A stretch of DNA of 64,000 bases, taken from assembly GCA_009760855.2 (NCBI GenBank), contig WPIO01000099.1, forward strand, positions 501,501 to 565,500, given 5' to 3'. A program made the position numbers and the translations under genes. Below the pieces are notes generated by a model. It ran no database searches and was not told where the DNA came from. It worked only from the letters and a program-made list of their open reading frames with translations. Of this stretch, positions 23,295 to 34,849 are shown piece after piece (the stretch's first letter is position 1; each line of letters begins with the position of its first letter). This DNA is from Cristatella mucedo. Lineage: Eukaryota; Bryozoa; Phylactolaemata; Cristatellidae.

Positions 23295-25440
23295 ATACAC
23301 TATGTGACGCACCCTAAAATACCCCAATCTCCTTCTAGGTGGTTTTCATTTGCTGAGGAAATACGATCAAATGAGGAAACACGATCAAATGGTTAGTGGG
23401 GTAATGCTTGATAAACAACGAGAATAACATGGTTAGAGGTGCCATGTCCAGGGTAACTATCCAAGTGTGGTTAGTGCCAGCGTGAACTGGTTCAGTACTC
23501 AATAGCAGATAAAGGACGACTCGACTGTACCCATAAATAGGGCTAGTTTTAATTTCTTTTCAGGTGTGGTCAAATCTGGAGATGTTTTGATGGAGAAGTT
23601 GGGAGGGTGTTCCATGCTTTGGGAGCATTAGAATAAAAGTCACAGTCTATAAAGGATTTTGGGATTTGTACAAAGTATAGGTAAACAGTTACATTCCAGA
23701 AGCAGGTGGAACTGTGCTTAGCCCGGTGGGGGTAGATCCGATAGTTAGGTGGAGCTTAATTATGATATGACTTAAAAGTGATCGAGAAAACCTTTAATAG
23801 GATGCCTTGCTTGACTGGGAAGTAGTGCAGATTGACGAGAATTGGTGTGACGAGGAAACTACAAAGCTCATTACAGATAAGGCTTCCTTCAGAGTTTTGC
23901 ACAAGCATTAGGCACATGAGTGCACTGGCCTGTAGACCAAGCTGAGATACCGAAGTCAAGACTGGATGCCACACATGCATGAACAAATTTAGATGTGGCA
24001 CCCTTGTCTAAACGAGCAACATTTTGTAAATTTTAAGTAGATACAACTAAGCGATCTCGATTGAGGAGCTGACTCTGCCTTCTAACGAAAGGTTACTTTA
24101 AAAGAAGACACCTAGATTTCATGCAGATTCAACAGGAAATATGCTAGCAAAGCTGATTGTGTGGCAACTGTGAAGCTCACGACAGACAAGCCTAGCTGCT
24201 GAGTTTTGCAACAGGTGCAAACACCTGATTGCATAGGCCGCTAGGCCATCAAGCATTGAGTTACAGAACTCAAGACGGAATGTCAAAAATGTTTGGACCA
24301 ACTTAGACGTTGTATCGCTGTCTAAACTAGCCCGAAGTTTAGCAATGTAATACAGCTGAAAGTAGGCAGATTTAACTGAGAAGCTGATGAAATTGGCTAA
24401 CGAGAGGTCACTTTTGAAGATGACACCTGGATTTCGAGCTGATTCAACAAGAGATATGCTGGCAGAGTCCATTTTGAGCTTCAGCCTTTCCAATTTCTGA
24501 ATCACACTCGGTTTACGCATAACTACAAAGTTAGTTTTATCATCGTTTAGTTTTTAGAAAATTTGCTGCCATCCTTGTGCGGATGTCAGCAATACATGCA
24601 GCAAGTGAGTTGACAGAATTCGATGTGCTTGTAGGCTGGGAGGGATCACAGCAAACGTACAACTGAGTGTCATCCACATAGAAGTGAAAGCCTAGACTGT
24701 GCTTGGCAACCACATCAGCAATAGGGAGAGTATAAACCTTGAACCGAACCGGACTTAGCTCAGAGCCCTGAGGTACCCCATATTTCAGAGGTGCCTCGGA
24801 TGATCTTTGTCCATTCACGTCAATAATCTAAAGTCTCCCACTGAGATATGACCTGAGACATTGCAGAGCAGTGCCAGTGATGCCTAAGCGAGTTGAGAGG
24901 CGCCCTGGAAGAACTTTGTGATCGATAGTATCAAAAGCCACCGAAAGATCGAGCAAAACAAGCAGAGACACTCTACCCATGTCGGCATTCCTCAGTTGGT
25001 CGTTGTATACCCTAAACAATGCTGACTTCGTGGAGTGATCAGCTCTTAAGCCAGACTGGAACTTACTAGCAAGGTTTGATTCCATGTTTGGATCTCATTA
25101 ATACATGCAGCAAGGGAATTAAGAGAATTCGACGTGTTTGAGTGCTGAGAGGTAGTAAATCAAAGGGACAACTGAGTGTAATCTCCTTTGAAGTGAAAGC
25201 CTAGATTGTGCCCGGCAAGCATTTAGGCAAGAGGGAGAGTGTAAACCATGGAAAGAACCGGACAAAGCACGGACCTCTGAGGTACCCCATTTTTCAGAGA
25301 TACCTCAGATGATCTTTGTCTATTCACTTCAATACTCTTGAGTATCCCACTTCCTTTCCTACTCAGTAACAAATTACGAGGAGTGTCAGCTTGGGTGAGT
25401 GCACCACCATGGGCGTCAGGCTGGTGCCATTTCGCCATCT
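23295..25440 (-). mobile_element. LINE-Y, minus-strand copy with partial internal duplication
   Basis: 3' UTR and C-terminal end at 23300-23730 (degenerate), thumb at 24119-24520 (SARNPGVIFKSDLSL, KLVQTFLTFRLEFCNS), palm at 24540-24818 (GVPQGSELSPVRF with Pro for the usual Gly-Pro order altered, and FHFYVDDTQLY, the alanine of YADD replaced by valine), fingers at 24828-25085 (FQSGLRADHSTKSALFRVYND, LLDLSVAFDTIDH). The stretch 25090-25438 repeats the palm region of 24595-24840 in the same orientation, so the copy ends in a second, partial palm. Broken by frameshifts. Confidence 0.87.
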
Positions 25441-25444
25441 CTCG

Positions 25445-26490
25445 GCTTTCGGCCGTCTTTTCGCGTGCTGCTAGCTAGTTAGAGTGCTGCTGCTACCGGA
25501 GCACAGCCTTCCGACGAAGCACCTTGATGTATAGATGGGAATAGGTCGCCAATGACGAGCTTCTGCAAAATTTCAGTCAAATCCACTATGAAGCTGCCAG
25601 CTCGGCCGCTGTGAGCCAATCCCTTTCGTGCACTGTGAGCCAATCTTTTTCGCCTTCTTCTCCGTAGGAGGGCCGGCTTTGACGGCTACTATTCCCAGCT
25701 TATCCGGCCAAGGTGTGATCTAGAGGCAGTAGGAGGCAATGAGCGTAATGCACCTAACGTGGCTCGCCTGCATAACCTTGAGAAAGTATGGGAAGACGTG
25801 CTGGCATCTCCCGGTCCAGCTCTCGAACGATGAGCAACAGCACTCAAACTCACGCCGAGCACAATTTTCTAATTAAAAAAACTGCTCCTTTGTCAAGCTG
25901 CCCCTGAAAAAAAGACTCAAACTGACTAGGTAGTTTCGAAGCTGCACGTCTATTCCACCACTCCTTCACAGCCAACTTGGCTGACACCTATGGCCTACTT
26001 TACTTCTACTGGTGTACCACGCGATTATATGTCACCACTCACCGCGGGCCGGCTGAGTAGGAGGCTGCCACTGCAAGCCCGATAGCTACGAGTCACCTGA
26101 TCACCAAGGGCCACCGCCTGAGCAAGGGCTGCTCGGGAGAGCTTCTCAGGGAAATGGCGTCCCCATCCGGTTGGTCCACTGTCGCACAGATGGGGCCTGC
26201 TTTGCCAAGGCGCGTTGGCTTGTTTAACCAGAGTGGATCGTCTAATAGGCTAAAGGCCATTCAGAGCGACGAGTTATCCAGCCTTGATCTTAATGTAGGT
26301 ATGTGGGAGTGTCAAAAGTGGCGACAGGGCTACTGCATTAATGTAAGCTAGCATAGAGGCTCACAGCCACCTGCAAGCCCAACCTGAATGACTTTTGTGA
26401 GTGTCGACAAGTCGGAAGCGATGGGCTACGGTAATTAGACTCAAAACTTCACGAGTTTGGCAAAATACTTAGCTGCAGGTCTCCGGGTTT
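25445..26490. other. Interval with no recognised feature
   Basis: No frame over 65 codons, no repeat match seen in the window, no RNA gene. Unique or old repeat sequence. Confidence 0.4.
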
Positions 26491-26496
26491 AGGGGG

Positions 26497-26502
26497 ATTG
26501 CA

Positions 26503-26539
<37 letters not shown>

Positions 26540-26672
26540 AAGAGAGAAAAAAAGAAGAGACAAAGAGAGAGAGAGGGATGGGGGAAAAGAAAGAGAGAGC
26601 GAGAGAAGAAAAGAAGAAAGAGTGAGATAGAGAAAAGAGATAGAGAGAGAGAGAGGGAGAGAGAGAGAGATT
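26497..26672 (+). repeat. GA-rich microsatellite
   Basis: About 175 bases of almost pure purine, mostly (GA)n with interruptions such as AAAGAAGAGACAAAG, all of one strand. Smaller (GA)n at 9361-9380. Confidence 0.95.
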
Positions 26673-26679
26673 AATCCGA

Positions 26680-27160
26680 GAGCCTTTCGGGAGAGTGGAA
26701 ATGGCTAGTACGAGACGACGTTCGAACTCCTTAGCTGACGTAGTTGCATTGGCATACAGATGATGTCTAATCGCGCCCCTGCTATGGCTTCGAATGGCCT
26801 CTTCAAGTCCATCAGAGTGTGTTCAGTGCACCCAGTGACCGGTCGTTGGAAGCAAGATTGAAAAAGGTGCTTGAAAAGGACCCTCCTAAGCTATACATCG
26901 ATCTCGAAGGTTAAGACACCCATCTCGCAGGCTTCTGTCTAGGGAAAACGTTTCTCCGATAAGAGCGTGATCCCACGCTCTGACCATGGAAAAGATCTCT
27001 TGAATTTAAATGCACAGACATGACCAGAGAGTCGACATGCATATACAATGATAAGCCAACCCGGACGGCCCCCAGCATATTACGAGATGCCATCACTGGA
27101 GTGATTGTAGACGAACCGATTTCGACATCTTTTTGTCTGTCGGTATTTCAATATTAGGTC
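26680..27160. other. Interval with no recognised feature
   Basis: No conserved frame or repeat match seen. Confidence 0.35.
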
Positions 27161-27164
27161 AATG

Positions 27165-28570
27165 CCAGGTTCGCTTATAGCTATTCAAGCGATTGTGTCA
27201 TCATTCAAATGCGTTAATTTGTATGATCAACCCTAATTTTCTCTCGATCTTTCGGCACCTTTGAGACTATCGATCACCAAATTCTTCTAGAGCGAATTTC
27301 ATCTCGCCTGGGCACCAGTGCCATGGCTCTACAATGGTTCAGATCCCATCTCATTGGGAGACTAAATAGACATGAATGGACAAATATCTATCCTCTGAGA
27401 TATGGGGTAACACAGGGCTCCGTGCTAGGTCCGACTTTTTTTCACGGTCTAAACTCTCCCACTTTCTGATGTAATTGCCAAGCACAATCTAGGCTTTTAC
27501 TTCAATGCAGATGACACTCAGTTGTACCTGTGCTAGCCGTCGAGCACCTCAAATTCTCTCAACTCACTTGCTGCATGTATTGATGACATCCACACATGGA
27601 TGGTAGCAAAATTTCTAAAACTAAACGATAATAAAAATAACTTACTAGTTATAAGTAAACCAAGTGTGATTCAGAAATTGGATTGGCTGAAGCTCAAAAT
27701 GGACTCTGCCAGCATATCGCCTGTTGAATTACCTCGAAATCTAGGTGTCATGTTCCAAAAGTAACCTCCCGTTAGACAACCACAGTAAAATCTGCCTACT
27801 TTCAGCTACATAATATTGATAAAATTCTTGATTATCTAGATGAGGATACCACTTCTAAATTGGTAAATGCATTCGTGACATCCCGATTTGACTTCGGTAA
27901 ATTGCTTCTTACTGGCCTACCGGCATATGCAATCAGGCGATTACAGCTCGTGAAAAACTCTGCAGCTAAGCTTGTCTGCAGTGAATGTTGCCGTTGCCAC
28001 TTCACACCACTTCTCACCTAGCTGCACTGGCTACCGGTCAAGTAACGGATCGACTTTAAAGTTGTTGCTCACTTTGAGGTCACTTCATTCTTTGGCTATA
28101 ACCAATCTCTCAGATGTATTCCCCCACCAGGCCAAGCATCGTACCATCCGCTTCTCGGAATCAAACAGTTTACCACTGCCTCGTACAAACCTCAATTCCT
28201 TAGGAAAGTATGCATTTAGTTCGTATTCTCCCAAACCTGGAACTTCCTCCCTACTTGCGTCAGAACATCCCCTGACTTGACTAAATTTAAAAAGAACTTA
28301 AATGCACACCTATTTAGGACAGCATTTAGTGGGTCTCTGTAATTCGTCCCCCATGTTTTTATAAGTGCTCATACTGTGCATGCTGCCACTAACCACATTT
28401 CATGCCTACCCTGAGCATGTCACCCCTAACTACGTTGTTTGCCAATTACGATATTACTGACGATTCAATGCCGTTTTCCTTTGCAGCAAATGTACAGTGC
28501 CCAGGAAGAGATTGAGTTCTCTGAGGGCGTTTTATCAAATTCATTATTATTAGTATTATTATTAGAAATA
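27165..28570 (+). mobile_element. LINE-Y, 5'-truncated copy with 3' tail
   Basis: Starts with the same ~100-base segment (CCAGGTTCGCTTATAGCTATTC) that splits the RT at 17570-17690, then fingers and palm (degenerate GVTQGSVLGP, FNADDTQLY with Tyr lost), thumb, C-terminal HQAKHRTIRFSESNSLPLPRTNL (about 28120-28190) and full 3' UTR with (ATT)n tail at about 28545-28570. Many stops. Confidence 0.87.
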
Positions 28571-28789
28571 GCCTCCAACTTCGAAAGGGATTAACAGTAG
28601 CATTCTCGTACTGTCATAGCACAGCAAAGGCATCGACTGTTTTAATATATCTGTGTCCTCAGGTCGTTCAAAATGTTTTTAAGTACACTGTACAAACAAA
28701 TGTAATACTTCAACCCTGGAAGATCACGGATGCTTATGGATGACAGGAAGTTTTCTTAAATTAAAGGACGATCGAACCAACTTGCTAGT

Positions 28790-29225
28790 TAAGGGCGAAC
28801 CAAGTGTGAACTGCTGCATCAGTTACAGCCTGTTCGAGCCCTCAGGTCCTGTGTGGACAATAAATTAGCTGTCCCATTCCTCCGCTTAAAGACAGTTGGC
28901 GACAGAAGCTTTAGCTCTGCAGGTCCTAGACTGTGGAACTCGCTTCCACAATTCTTATGCAACGACATCTACTCTCCAACTGCCGACTATGGCACATCTT
29001 TTTCAGCGGTCCTGAACCGCTACTTCTATGCTACTCACTACCTCAACTGCTCTCCTAACTCTGCTATGCTTCTCACTTTCTCTTTGTTGCGTGAGACGAA
29101 GTCTGATGGCTACCGAATGCGTACCGAAAGCCGCTTAGGCTGTGAGTGTGCTATAAAAAACTCTCCTGCGTAACACCCACGCGGTCTTTATGACTTTGTG
29201 GAGTTACTAACGGAGATAAAAAAAA
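28790..29225 (+). mobile_element. LINE-X 3' fragment
   Basis: An open 106-codon frame at 28853-29173 with MDNKLAVPFLRLKTVGD, LWNSLPQFL, LLRETKS and GYRMRTESRLG. This is the best-preserved LINE-X C-terminus in the window. Preceded by a few LINE-Y-like palm words (28770-28810). Confidence 0.87.
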
Positions 29226-29269
29226 TGATCCAAACATTGGTAGCAGGAGCTCAAAGTATCGGCCCTGTC

Positions 29270-29505
29270 CGAATATCACAGCGTAGGCCAGTAAACGGTT
29301 TACTGTCTTATAAATCTTTTCAGTGTCCGACTGGCAGGAACTCAGCTTTCGGATGAAAAATGAAGCCCTCATTTTTTAAGCTGTAGGGCGAAAACTCGAA
29401 GGAAGTCTTGGAAACTGATTAGTTCTGCATCGGACCCAGATTTCTTGAAACAACGTTCAAGCCTGTGCTTAACCCGGCGGATCTTTAGGAGTTTTGGTGA
29501 TCTTT
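29270..29505 (-). mobile_element. LINE-X EN-RT linker fragment
   Basis: Matches 13835-14035 in the same orientation (GTTTACTGTCTT, AGTGTCCGACT, AACTCGAAGGAAGTCTT). Abuts the plus-strand LINE-X 3' end at 29225, giving two opposite pieces. Confidence 0.75.
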
Positions 29506-29874
29506 ATTTTCCACATCAAGCATTGGTTGTAGCTTTGAAGGTTCTCCTGCAGCTAAAAGAGCCATTGGATTGACTTGATTGATCAACAGTAGCAAGTGTC
29601 ATCGTCAGTGTCAGTGCGATTTGCCTCTTTGCCTTCTTTTTTACTGCCTAAATTACTGCTTTGTGCGCCCCTTGTTCTCCTGAAGTGAATGTGGTATTTC
29701 CTTGGTCGTGATCTCATGGTATTTCTATGAAAATAACGGGTAATCATGGGCAATCCTGGGTAACCCCATGGTATTTTCACAGGCAGTGAACTATCCACAA
29801 TATTAATTTAGCTAGCCCTTCCACGGCAATGTGTAAGGTAACATTTGGAAGTCATTTGTTTTTATATTCATGTT

Positions 29875-30045
29875 CTTAATGCACTTGATAAAGCGCCCTA
29901 CGAGAACTCAATCTCTGTCTGGGTGCTTTACATGTGCTGCAAAAGAAGCGCAATAGAATGATGAGTTTACGGCACTTGGTAAACAGCATGAATAACATGG
30001 TTAGGGGTGACAGGCACAGGACAGTGTGCAAGTGTGGTTAGGGGC
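29875..30045 (-). mobile_element. LINE-Y 3' end fragment joined to element Z
   Basis: AATGCACTTGATAAAGCGCCC, hairpin, then AACAGCATGAATAACATGG and GTGCAAGTGTGGTTAGGGG, running directly into Z at GCTATTGCATAA, the same join as at 8745. Confidence 0.8.
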
Positions 30046-30500
30046 TATTGCATAAGTGCGGCATTCTTATGGTAAAAACATGCCAATCGATACACGTTTA
30101 TAAGCAATGACTCTTTAACTAGCGGAATAGAGGCGCCTAGCTGTAGTATTGGAAACCTTCAGAGACAGAGTATTTCTTAAGGTGGTTTACCTGATATAGC
30201 ATGCTTATGCAAATTCCAGTGCATCAGGGCTGACTGGTAATTGACAGCAGCTAAACAGGGCCATTGTGTGAACAAGTCGAATATGCTCCGTTTTTCGTAA
30301 CCACAGTCTGCATTACCGTTGCGCCAGCGCACAATTATATCATTCCAACATCCCGCACTGGTTTAGCCTAGTTCTGGACTTTTTGTCCAAGCTCGGTCTG
30401 GTCGCCTTAAACTTCAGTGAACACGAAATAATGGGCCGAGCGAAGCTATTCCATTCGTTGGAACTTGAAATTATCACAAAGAGCCAGCTTGGACTAAAAA
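30045..30500 (-). repeat. Element Z, copy 3 (partial)
   Basis: Matches 8750-9215 base by base with moderate divergence: GGCATTCTTATGG, GCGCCTAGCTGTAGTATTG, CAATTATATCATTCCAACATCC and CCAAGCTCGGTC. Confidence 0.75.
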
Positions 30501-30604
30501 AGATTTCATCTCAAAGTGATCAGTAATCAGTAATTATAGAAATCGATAAAGAGCCCAACAATAAACGACGCAACCCCATCTGGTTTCTCGTTCTTTCACA
30601 CCCT

Positions 30605-32135
30605 TAGATCGATCAAAACTGGGAGTGGAGTTGCTATTATCGTGCGCTTGAAATTCGACTTCAAGCCATTTGCAGTACCCTCGAAGCAGTCTTTTGAATC
30701 AATTGTCTTGGTCTCACCCGAAAACAAGCTATCGATAGTGGCAGTAGTCTATCGCCCACTACGTACCAAATCCTCCTTTATCTCAGATTTCTCCTATCTC
30801 ATTTCGATTCTGTGTGCAGGAAATCGATCCCTCCTCATTATGAGTAATTTCAACGTTCACTTTGATAACTTATCTGACGCTTTCAGCACCAATTTTCGCG
30901 CATTGACTAACTCATTGTCTCTTTCAGCTCATGTGCATGGCCATAATCACATCAAGGGTCACACTCTGAACCAGATTTTCTCATACAACTGCACTTTGTC
31001 ATCACAAATTATTACCAAATCCTGCTTATCTAACCATATGCAGGTCTCATTCAATCTACAGTACGTGCCCACGTCCTCCACTAAAATAACCTGTTAAGCA
31101 CGAAACGTCAAGACCCTTGACATCGATGCTGTCCGTGAGAGAATATCTGTTTCACCTCTGCTGCTCAGTACTCCCTCCGATCTGTCATCATTGGTAGATA
31201 ACCAAAACACGACACTAGCTGACACCCTCGACGAGTTTGCACCTCTGACAAAGCGCAGTGGGCACCCGCGCCCAGACGGCCACATGGTCTTTATGAATTT
31301 GTGGAGTTACTGACGGAGATACATTACATTACATATGGTTTACCACAGACAATAAACTAGCCAGGTCTGCTATGCGAAAGCTTGGAAAAGCATTCAAAAG
31401 CTCTGGACTGACTGTCCATCGACTGGCATATGAAGACTACTGTAGGTCGTTCCAATCGATCCTAGCAAAGGCCAAGTTTAGCTTATAAAAAAATATTGTG
31501 TAATCACAGATGCACAATCCAAAAAAGGCTGATGTCAACAATAAACCACCTCCTCAACCGCTCCCAGGTTAGCTCCTTACCTGATGGTCCTTGTGATGAA
31601 CTAGCCGATCGCTTTTCTCGATTCTTTCTGCAGAAGATAGACAAGATCAGGGAATCCATCCCTGCGATGACAACGTTTCCACTACAATGCTATACCCCAA
31701 TTCCTGCTGCACCTTAATGACTACATTTCAGCAGGTCACATGTAATCTTGTCCTGAAGCTCGTATCTCAATCAATAAATGCAAGTCTTCGGGACCTTATT
31801 CCCACTGTCCTGCTCATACGCGGCATGGATCTGCTGCAGCCATGCATGACTAACATCATTAATATGTCATTAGCCTCAGGTCATGTCCCAGCACCTTTCA
31901 AAAAAGCTGTAGTCAGGCCACTTCTCAAGAAATCAACACTAGACCAAGAGAACTTAAGCAACTACCGCCCAGTATCCCTTCTACCATTCCTATCAAAGAC
32001 ACTGGACCGGATCGTGGCGGACCAGCTTAACTCATTTATCGAAACCTCACACCTTGCTAGTAAGTTCCAGTCTGGCTTTAGAGCTAATCACTCCACAGAG
32101 TCAGCATTGCTTAGGGTATACAACGACCTACGGCC
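30605..32135 (+). mobile_element. LINE-Y with endonuclease and reverse transcriptase N-terminus
   Basis: The EN half is open at 30642-31097: VVYRPL, LLIMSNFNVHFDN, GHTLNQIF and LSNHMQVSF. The active-site words are altered (GDFN to SNFN, SDH to SNH), so the nuclease is dead. Linker at 31100-31690 (TLDIDAVRER-like, [19 protein letters not shown]). RT fingers open at 31687-32163 ([51 protein letters not shown]). Cut at 32133 where an element Z scrap begins. It carries a 49-base LINE-X insertion at 31285-31333. Confidence 0.9.
31285..31333 (+). mobile_element. Very short LINE-X insertion inside LINE-Y
   Basis: About 49 bases from ACATGGTCTTTATGAATTTG to ACATTACATTAC, which is only the last part of LINE-X plus tail. 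The empty site is GACGGCCTATGGTTTACC at 16531-16548, where the flanks are contiguous. Confidence 0.85.
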
Positions 32136-32215
32136 AAACGGGCCACTTCTCTGCACTAGCTAGGGCCTCGGCGAGAGACGACGTTCTGCTTTTTTGGAGT
32201 AATAAACTAAGGCTT
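32133..32215 (-). repeat. Element Z scrap
   Basis: CGGCCAAACGGGCCAC, CTAGCTAGGGCCTCGGCGAGAG and CGACGTTCTGCTT match 9640-9700. Confidence 0.6.
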
Positions 32216-33389
32216 ATAAGCGGAGCAACATAGGGCTCGGTTTTGAAGCATAATTATGGATGACATAAACAAAATATCTAGCATATGACGCATTGAAATT
32301 GACATGTGCAATTGACTTCGAGTGACACTCTACTGGTGAGTGGCAGAGCAAGGCGTGAGCTCACGAAAGCATGGTTAAGAAGCGTGAAAAGACTCACAAG
32401 CCATCACAATAAAAAGCTAATGCAAATCACGAAGTCTTAGCACTCTTTCCTAATCTTAAGTCACTGATCAATGGCCTTCCAGATTTTTGTTAATACGAGT
32501 CTCAAACGCTTGAGGCTGAGCAAAGGTAGTAACTTCTACCCAAAGTGAGGGGAAAAGCCGACGTAGATCACACGTTAGGCCTCTGCACGTTGTGTGAGTT
32601 TCGCTGCAGTCTGTAATGGCGAGAGCTAATGAAGCAAGAGTTTGGCAAAAAGACGATAGCTATCAAAGTCAGGTTTATAATACGGATCCACTGAACTCTC
32701 TCAGTTGCATATATGCAGCTGACCAAGTAAATGCTGATTAGCGTGATACGTCCTGCTGCAAATAAATACAGCCAATTCCTTGAATGATGTTTCAATTGAA
32801 TTGAAGCAATTCTCGAGAGAAAGCGCACCCTCATGGACGAGTGAATTGAGATGATCAAGTAAATCCTACCGATAGATTGACTGAATCTTGCCAATCAACA
32901 ATAATGTCAGCAGTTAGTGCTTCCGATTGATCGCATGGATGCTCTCGACCAAATATCTCGGTTGAGCACCTGCGTGTTGTCACATAACTGAATTCTTTCG
33001 ATCAAGTATACGTGTTCGATCGAGTGCATGCTAATCGTCAAGTGGATGTTGTCGATCAAGTAAATGATGTCGATAGCGGGAATGTCGCAAGTGATGCATA
33101 TGCCACCGCGCTCAATTGAAGGTTATCGAGAGGTCGAATGATAAGCTGATTGAGCGAATCGAGCACGAACCAGGAGAGAGGCAAGTATGAATATTGCTCA
33201 ATGATTCAAATGCTGCCGGTCACGGACTTGTTTTCGATCCCGCGATTGCTGTCAGCTAAGTGAATGTTGAAGATCGACTGAACGCTGCAGTCGAGTAAAT
33301 GCGGTATGCAATGCTATTACTTGTCGATCTGGAGAATGTTGCCTCTCGGGAGAATTTTGAAGGTCAGGTGAATAGGTGAATAGTAAATA

Positions 33390-33845
33390 GTGAATGCCCA
33401 CCAGGCCAAGCATCGTACCACCCGCTTTTCGGAATAAAGCAGTTTACCAATACCTAGTACGAACCTCAAATTCTTGGAAGACCATGCCATTGGTTTGTAT
33501 GCTCTCAAAGTCAGGAACTCCCTCCCGATCTGCGTCAGAATATCCCCTAACTTGACCACGTTTATAAAGAACTTAAAAACACAACTATTTAGGACAGCAT
33601 TTAGATGGTCCCTGTGATCCGTCCATGATGTGCTTATGCGTGCTGACACTGTGCATGCTGCCATTAACCACGTTTGCATGCTGACCCTATGCATGTCACC
33701 CCTAACCATGTTATTCATGTTGCTTAACAAGAATGATATTACTCACGATTCAATCGTTTTTTACTTTGCAGCAAATGTGAAGCGCCTAGGAAGAGATTGA
33801 GTTCTTTGAGGACTTTTATAAAGTGCATTATTATTGGTTGCATTA
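33390..33845 (+). mobile_element. LINE-Y 3' end in array B (shared with unit C)
   Basis: From CCACCAGGCCAAGCATCG (RT C-terminus) to the hairpin and a short ATT tail. The insertion lies at the same place in unit C (40222-40670), after GGGAGAATTTTG and GAATAGTGAAT words. Confidence 0.88.
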
Positions 33846-34327
33846 TTAACAGTGAATGACAGGTGAATGATGCAGATCAAGTGACTGCATGTCAGTCCTA
33901 CGAATGAGTCCGGTCGAATGCTGCTCATCAAAGACGCTGATCGAACGAACTCTGCCGGTCGATTTAATGTTGTCAGGTCGTTTAAAAGTGTCGATCATAC
34001 CCAAGCTGTTAATCAAGAGAATCCTGCCGATTGAAGGAATGGTTAGAATCAAGTGAATGATGCCGATCACAAAAAGTCCGTTATTAAATTTACAGCTGCC
34101 CATTAATTCAGAGCTTACGGTCAAATGAGTGCTGCCGTTCGAGGTAGTACTTCAACCAGTAACCTTGCTGATCGAGTGAATCAGGGTGCTGACACGAATG
34201 CCAACGGTTAAATGAATTCTGGGGGTCGAGCAAAATGCAGTGTCGATCTAGCGTTTACAGTTGACTATTTAAGACCTCTCAATCGATGAAGGACCCAGCC
34301 GATACAGTTAAGTCCTCTAATCAAGTT

Positions 34328-34665
34328 GATTCCCTCCCGACCTGCGTCAGAACATTCCCTGACCTGACCACATTTAAAAAGAACCTCAAAACACACCTAT
34401 TTAGGACAGCATTTAGTGGGTCCCTCTGATTCGTCCTCATATGCCTATGCCTTCTGACACTGTGCATGCAGCCACTAACCACATTTGCATGCTGACCGTG
34501 TGCATGTCACCCCTAACCATGTTATTCATTTCTTTTGTTTATCAAGCATGATATTACTTACCATTCAATTTCATTTTCATTTGCAGCAAATGTAAAACGC
34601 CTAGAGACAGAATGAGTTCTCTGAGGGCGCTATATCAAGTGCATCATTATTATTATTAGTATTCC
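34328..34665 (+). mobile_element. LINE-Y 3' end present only in unit B
   Basis: From GATTCCCTCCCGACCTGCG to ATTATTATTATTAG. In unit C the flanks (TCCTCCAATCAA and GAATAAATGTGGCCGTTCG) are joined without it. Confidence 0.88.
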
Positions 34666-34849
34666 TAAGAGGGAATGAATGCGGCCGTTCGAGTGAACTC
34701 TCCTGATCTAGTGAATCTTACCAATCGAATGAGTGGTATCAGTCAAAAGAAAGCTCAAGACTGTCGTCAATAATATAAAAGCTGCCGATAAATTGAAATA
34801 TTCAAACCATATTGGCTAAAACTTCGGATTAAAATCGTGTGGGGACAGT

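Larger units (their letters stand above)
32820..34800 (+). repeat. Degenerate 18-bp minisatellite, array B, with two LINE insertions
   Basis: Same word as array A (TCAAGTAAATGATGTCGAT, GAATGCTGCTCATCAA, GAATGATGCCGATCA). It is interrupted by LINE-Y 3' ends at 33390-33845 and 34328-34665. Less regular than a young satellite. Confidence 0.75.
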
